Of a stretch of DNA of 64,000 nt, positions 62,965-64,000 are shown in pieces. Position numbers and translations under genes: made by a program. Numbering within the stretch: position 1 is the stretch's first letter; each line of letters begins with the position of its first letter. A model generated the notes under the pieces. That model saw only the letters and a list, made by a program, of their open reading frames with translations, was not told where the DNA came from and made no database searches. Source of the DNA: Symsagittifera roscoffensis (taxonomy: Eukaryota; Xenacoelomorpha; Acoela; Convolutidae); the NCBI RefSeq assembly GCF_963678635.1, contig NC_087068.1:36525436-36589435 (forward strand), given 5' to 3'.

Positions 62965-64000
62965 AGACTGATGAATATTTGATTAGCTGTTTGGCTAATT
63001 TATTAAATTCGTCTTGTGTTATTTGTGAATGTTGGAAGTTAAAGATTGTTAAAAATTTCTGTTGATTCTCTGTGTAGTTACTTATGTTGAATGTAGGTTT
63101 GAAATATGGGGTTTTTGTGAAATAATCCGTATTTCTTTTTTCGTTACTTATTATATTATTTATGGATAATTCTTCATTAAGAATTGTGGATTGACAAATA
63201 TCTAATAACTGGAGTATATTATTTACGCGATATGCTTTTTCGTGTATTGGTGATATTGTAATGTTGGTTTCGCAATAGCCTAAAAGTCCTAAAGGTAATG
63301 TTACTTGGTAGGGTGTATTGTTGTATACATGTAAAGAAATAATATCTGAATTCGAGTTTTTCAAATATTTTATTGATGAGATTGTGATTTTGAAAAATTT
63401 ATGGATAGGTTTGAATTCAAAATCTGACATATAAAATTGTTGTTTGTTTTGTTTTTTATCATATTGGTGAACTTGTTTTATTGAAAAATTGTATATGTTT
63501 CCTGATAGTGGTTTCAAGTGTTTTCTTTGTTGGTTATATATTGGATAGAATTTTGAAAAGAATGGTGGTTGTTTATTTAATCTTTGAAAAAATGTTAGGG
63601 ATGTGTCTTTTGTTTTTGTATATTTATCTTTGATTAGTATTTTACTGTTCAAGATGTTGATTGTTGGTATATATTTAGAAATAAATGGTATTCCAATGAT
63701 ATTGTGTTTAATATCAGTGATATGGAATATTTGTTTAAATAGTTTAGTTAAAATTTTATTTTGCTCCATTGTTCTTGTGGGGAGAAGAAATAATTGAATT
63801 TTTCCGTAGTTTATTAATGTTGATCCTTGTGCTGTTGCTAGCTTACTGGAGGTTTCAAGAGGTGTTAGCTTTGGATGTAAGGTTTTAATTTCATTCCATG
63901 TGGGAATGTTTATTATATTTGATTCTGCTCCTGAATCAATTAGGAAATCAATTTCAAGATCTGGTGGTTGAAATTCTTTGTTTCTTGGACTTTCTAAAAG
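62846..64000 (-). CDS. Retropepsin-type protease and pro-RT linker (partial, runs off the window)
   Basis: The frame is open from the edge to 62846 (at least 384 codons). DLEIDFLIDSGAESNIINIP holds the retropepsin active site with an intact DSGA. HNIIGIPFISKYIPTINIL is the second conserved (I/L)LG-like part. A linker of about 200 residues follows (FFQRLNKQPPFFSKFYP, LPLGLLGYCETNITISP, KFLTIFNFQHSQITQDE, KFDVGK) before the frame drifts at the RT boundary. M at 63769 is internal. Processing of Gag-Pol is the expected role. Confidence 0.75.
   Translation of the reverse strand, partial: LLESPRNKEFQPPDLEIDFLIDSGAESNIINIPTWNEIKTLHPKLTPLETSSKLATAQGSTLINYGKIQLFLLPTRTMEQNKILTKLFKQIFHITDIKHNIIGIPFISKYIPTINILNSKILIKDKYTKTKDTSLTFFQRLNKQPPFFSKFYPIYNQQRKHLKPLSGNIYNFSIKQVHQYDKKQNKQQFYMSDFEFKPIHKFFKITISSIKYLKNSNSDIISLHVYNNTPYQVTLPLGLLGYCETNITISPIHEKAYRVNNILQLLDICQSTILNEELSINNIISNEKRNTDYFTKTPYFKPTFNISNYTENQQKFLTIFNFQHSQITQDEFNKLAKQLIKYSSVYATSKFDVGKISSSLHSPIKTRRSFQKTKSKQSTNSLTR

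Larger units (their letters stand above)
51842..64000 (-). mobile_element. Retroelement B: relative of element A, cut by the window's right edge
   Basis: In sense order (right to left): retropepsin, RT, RNase H, integrase with basic tail, non-coding block, two small hydrophobic ORFs, Ser/Pro-rich ORF, env, ORF3, 1.6-kb 3' region and 3' LTR. It is collinear, unlike element A, and so serves as the reference for the gene order. It is also defective (frameshifts in RT and integrase, stops in the Ser/Pro ORF, deletion in env). gag and the 5' LTR lie beyond 64000. From A's gag and leader I infer a full element of about 18 kb, large for Ty3/gypsy. Confidence 0.85.

Overview
The window looks like repeat-rich nuclear DNA from an AT-rich metazoan. 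There are no bacterial operons, ribosome-binding sites or long single-copy genes. It holds LTR retroelements with tRNA-type primer sites, Tc1/mariner- and hAT-type inverted-repeat elements, a long ATGT microsatellite and relics of a protein-primed family-B DNA polymerase. From memory, similar nuclear polymerase relics occur in cnidarians, among other animals. That is only a weak hint, and I do not assign a species.

Layout. 1-5979: a broken DNA polymerase B (DNA_pol_B_2 type) with a direct repeat of about 815 bp in its exonuclease part and a 2.0-kb tandem duplication of its C-terminal half. 5853-6345: a long inverted repeat. 6741-7422: a TIR-bounded non-autonomous DNA transposon. 7423-10409: mostly featureless, with one perfect hairpin and two weak exon candidates. 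10410-37580: retroelement A on the minus strand, with LTRs of about 371 bp, a primer-binding site, decayed gag-pro-pol and several internal duplications. 37581-51841: old DNA-transposon debris (a dead Tc1/mariner transposase, TIR elements, a hAT-type MITE), diverged duplications and a 515-bp tandem repeat. 51842-64000: retroelement B, a relative of A on the same strand, running off the right edge inside the protease.

The most interesting content is the A/B family. Pol is Ty3/gypsy-like: retropepsin DSGA, RT YLDD, RNase H, an integrase with HHCC and DDE residues, and a GPY motif. Downstream of pol the element is unusually large. In sense (minus-strand) order it has a conserved non-coding block, two short hydrophobic ORFs, a Ser/Pro/Asn-rich ORF whose end overlaps the env start by 13 nt, and an Env that resembles chuvirus (Jingchuvirales) glycoproteins. 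A further unrecognised ORF (ORF3) follows, whose ATG overlaps the env stop as ATGA. In both A and B, ORF3 changes to the -1 frame at the same place, and a diverged but recognisable 3' region of about 1.6 kb follows before the LTR. The ATGA overlap and the shared frame change are the best candidates for a previously undescribed expression system.

Neither element looks functional. A has lost the protease catalytic Asp, has nonsense codons in RT, and has its RNase H-integrase junction replaced by an approximately 1-kb ATGT microsatellite. B has frameshifts in RT, integrase and env, and an env N-terminal deletion. The reading is by eye; homology calls rest on motif recognition and not on searches.
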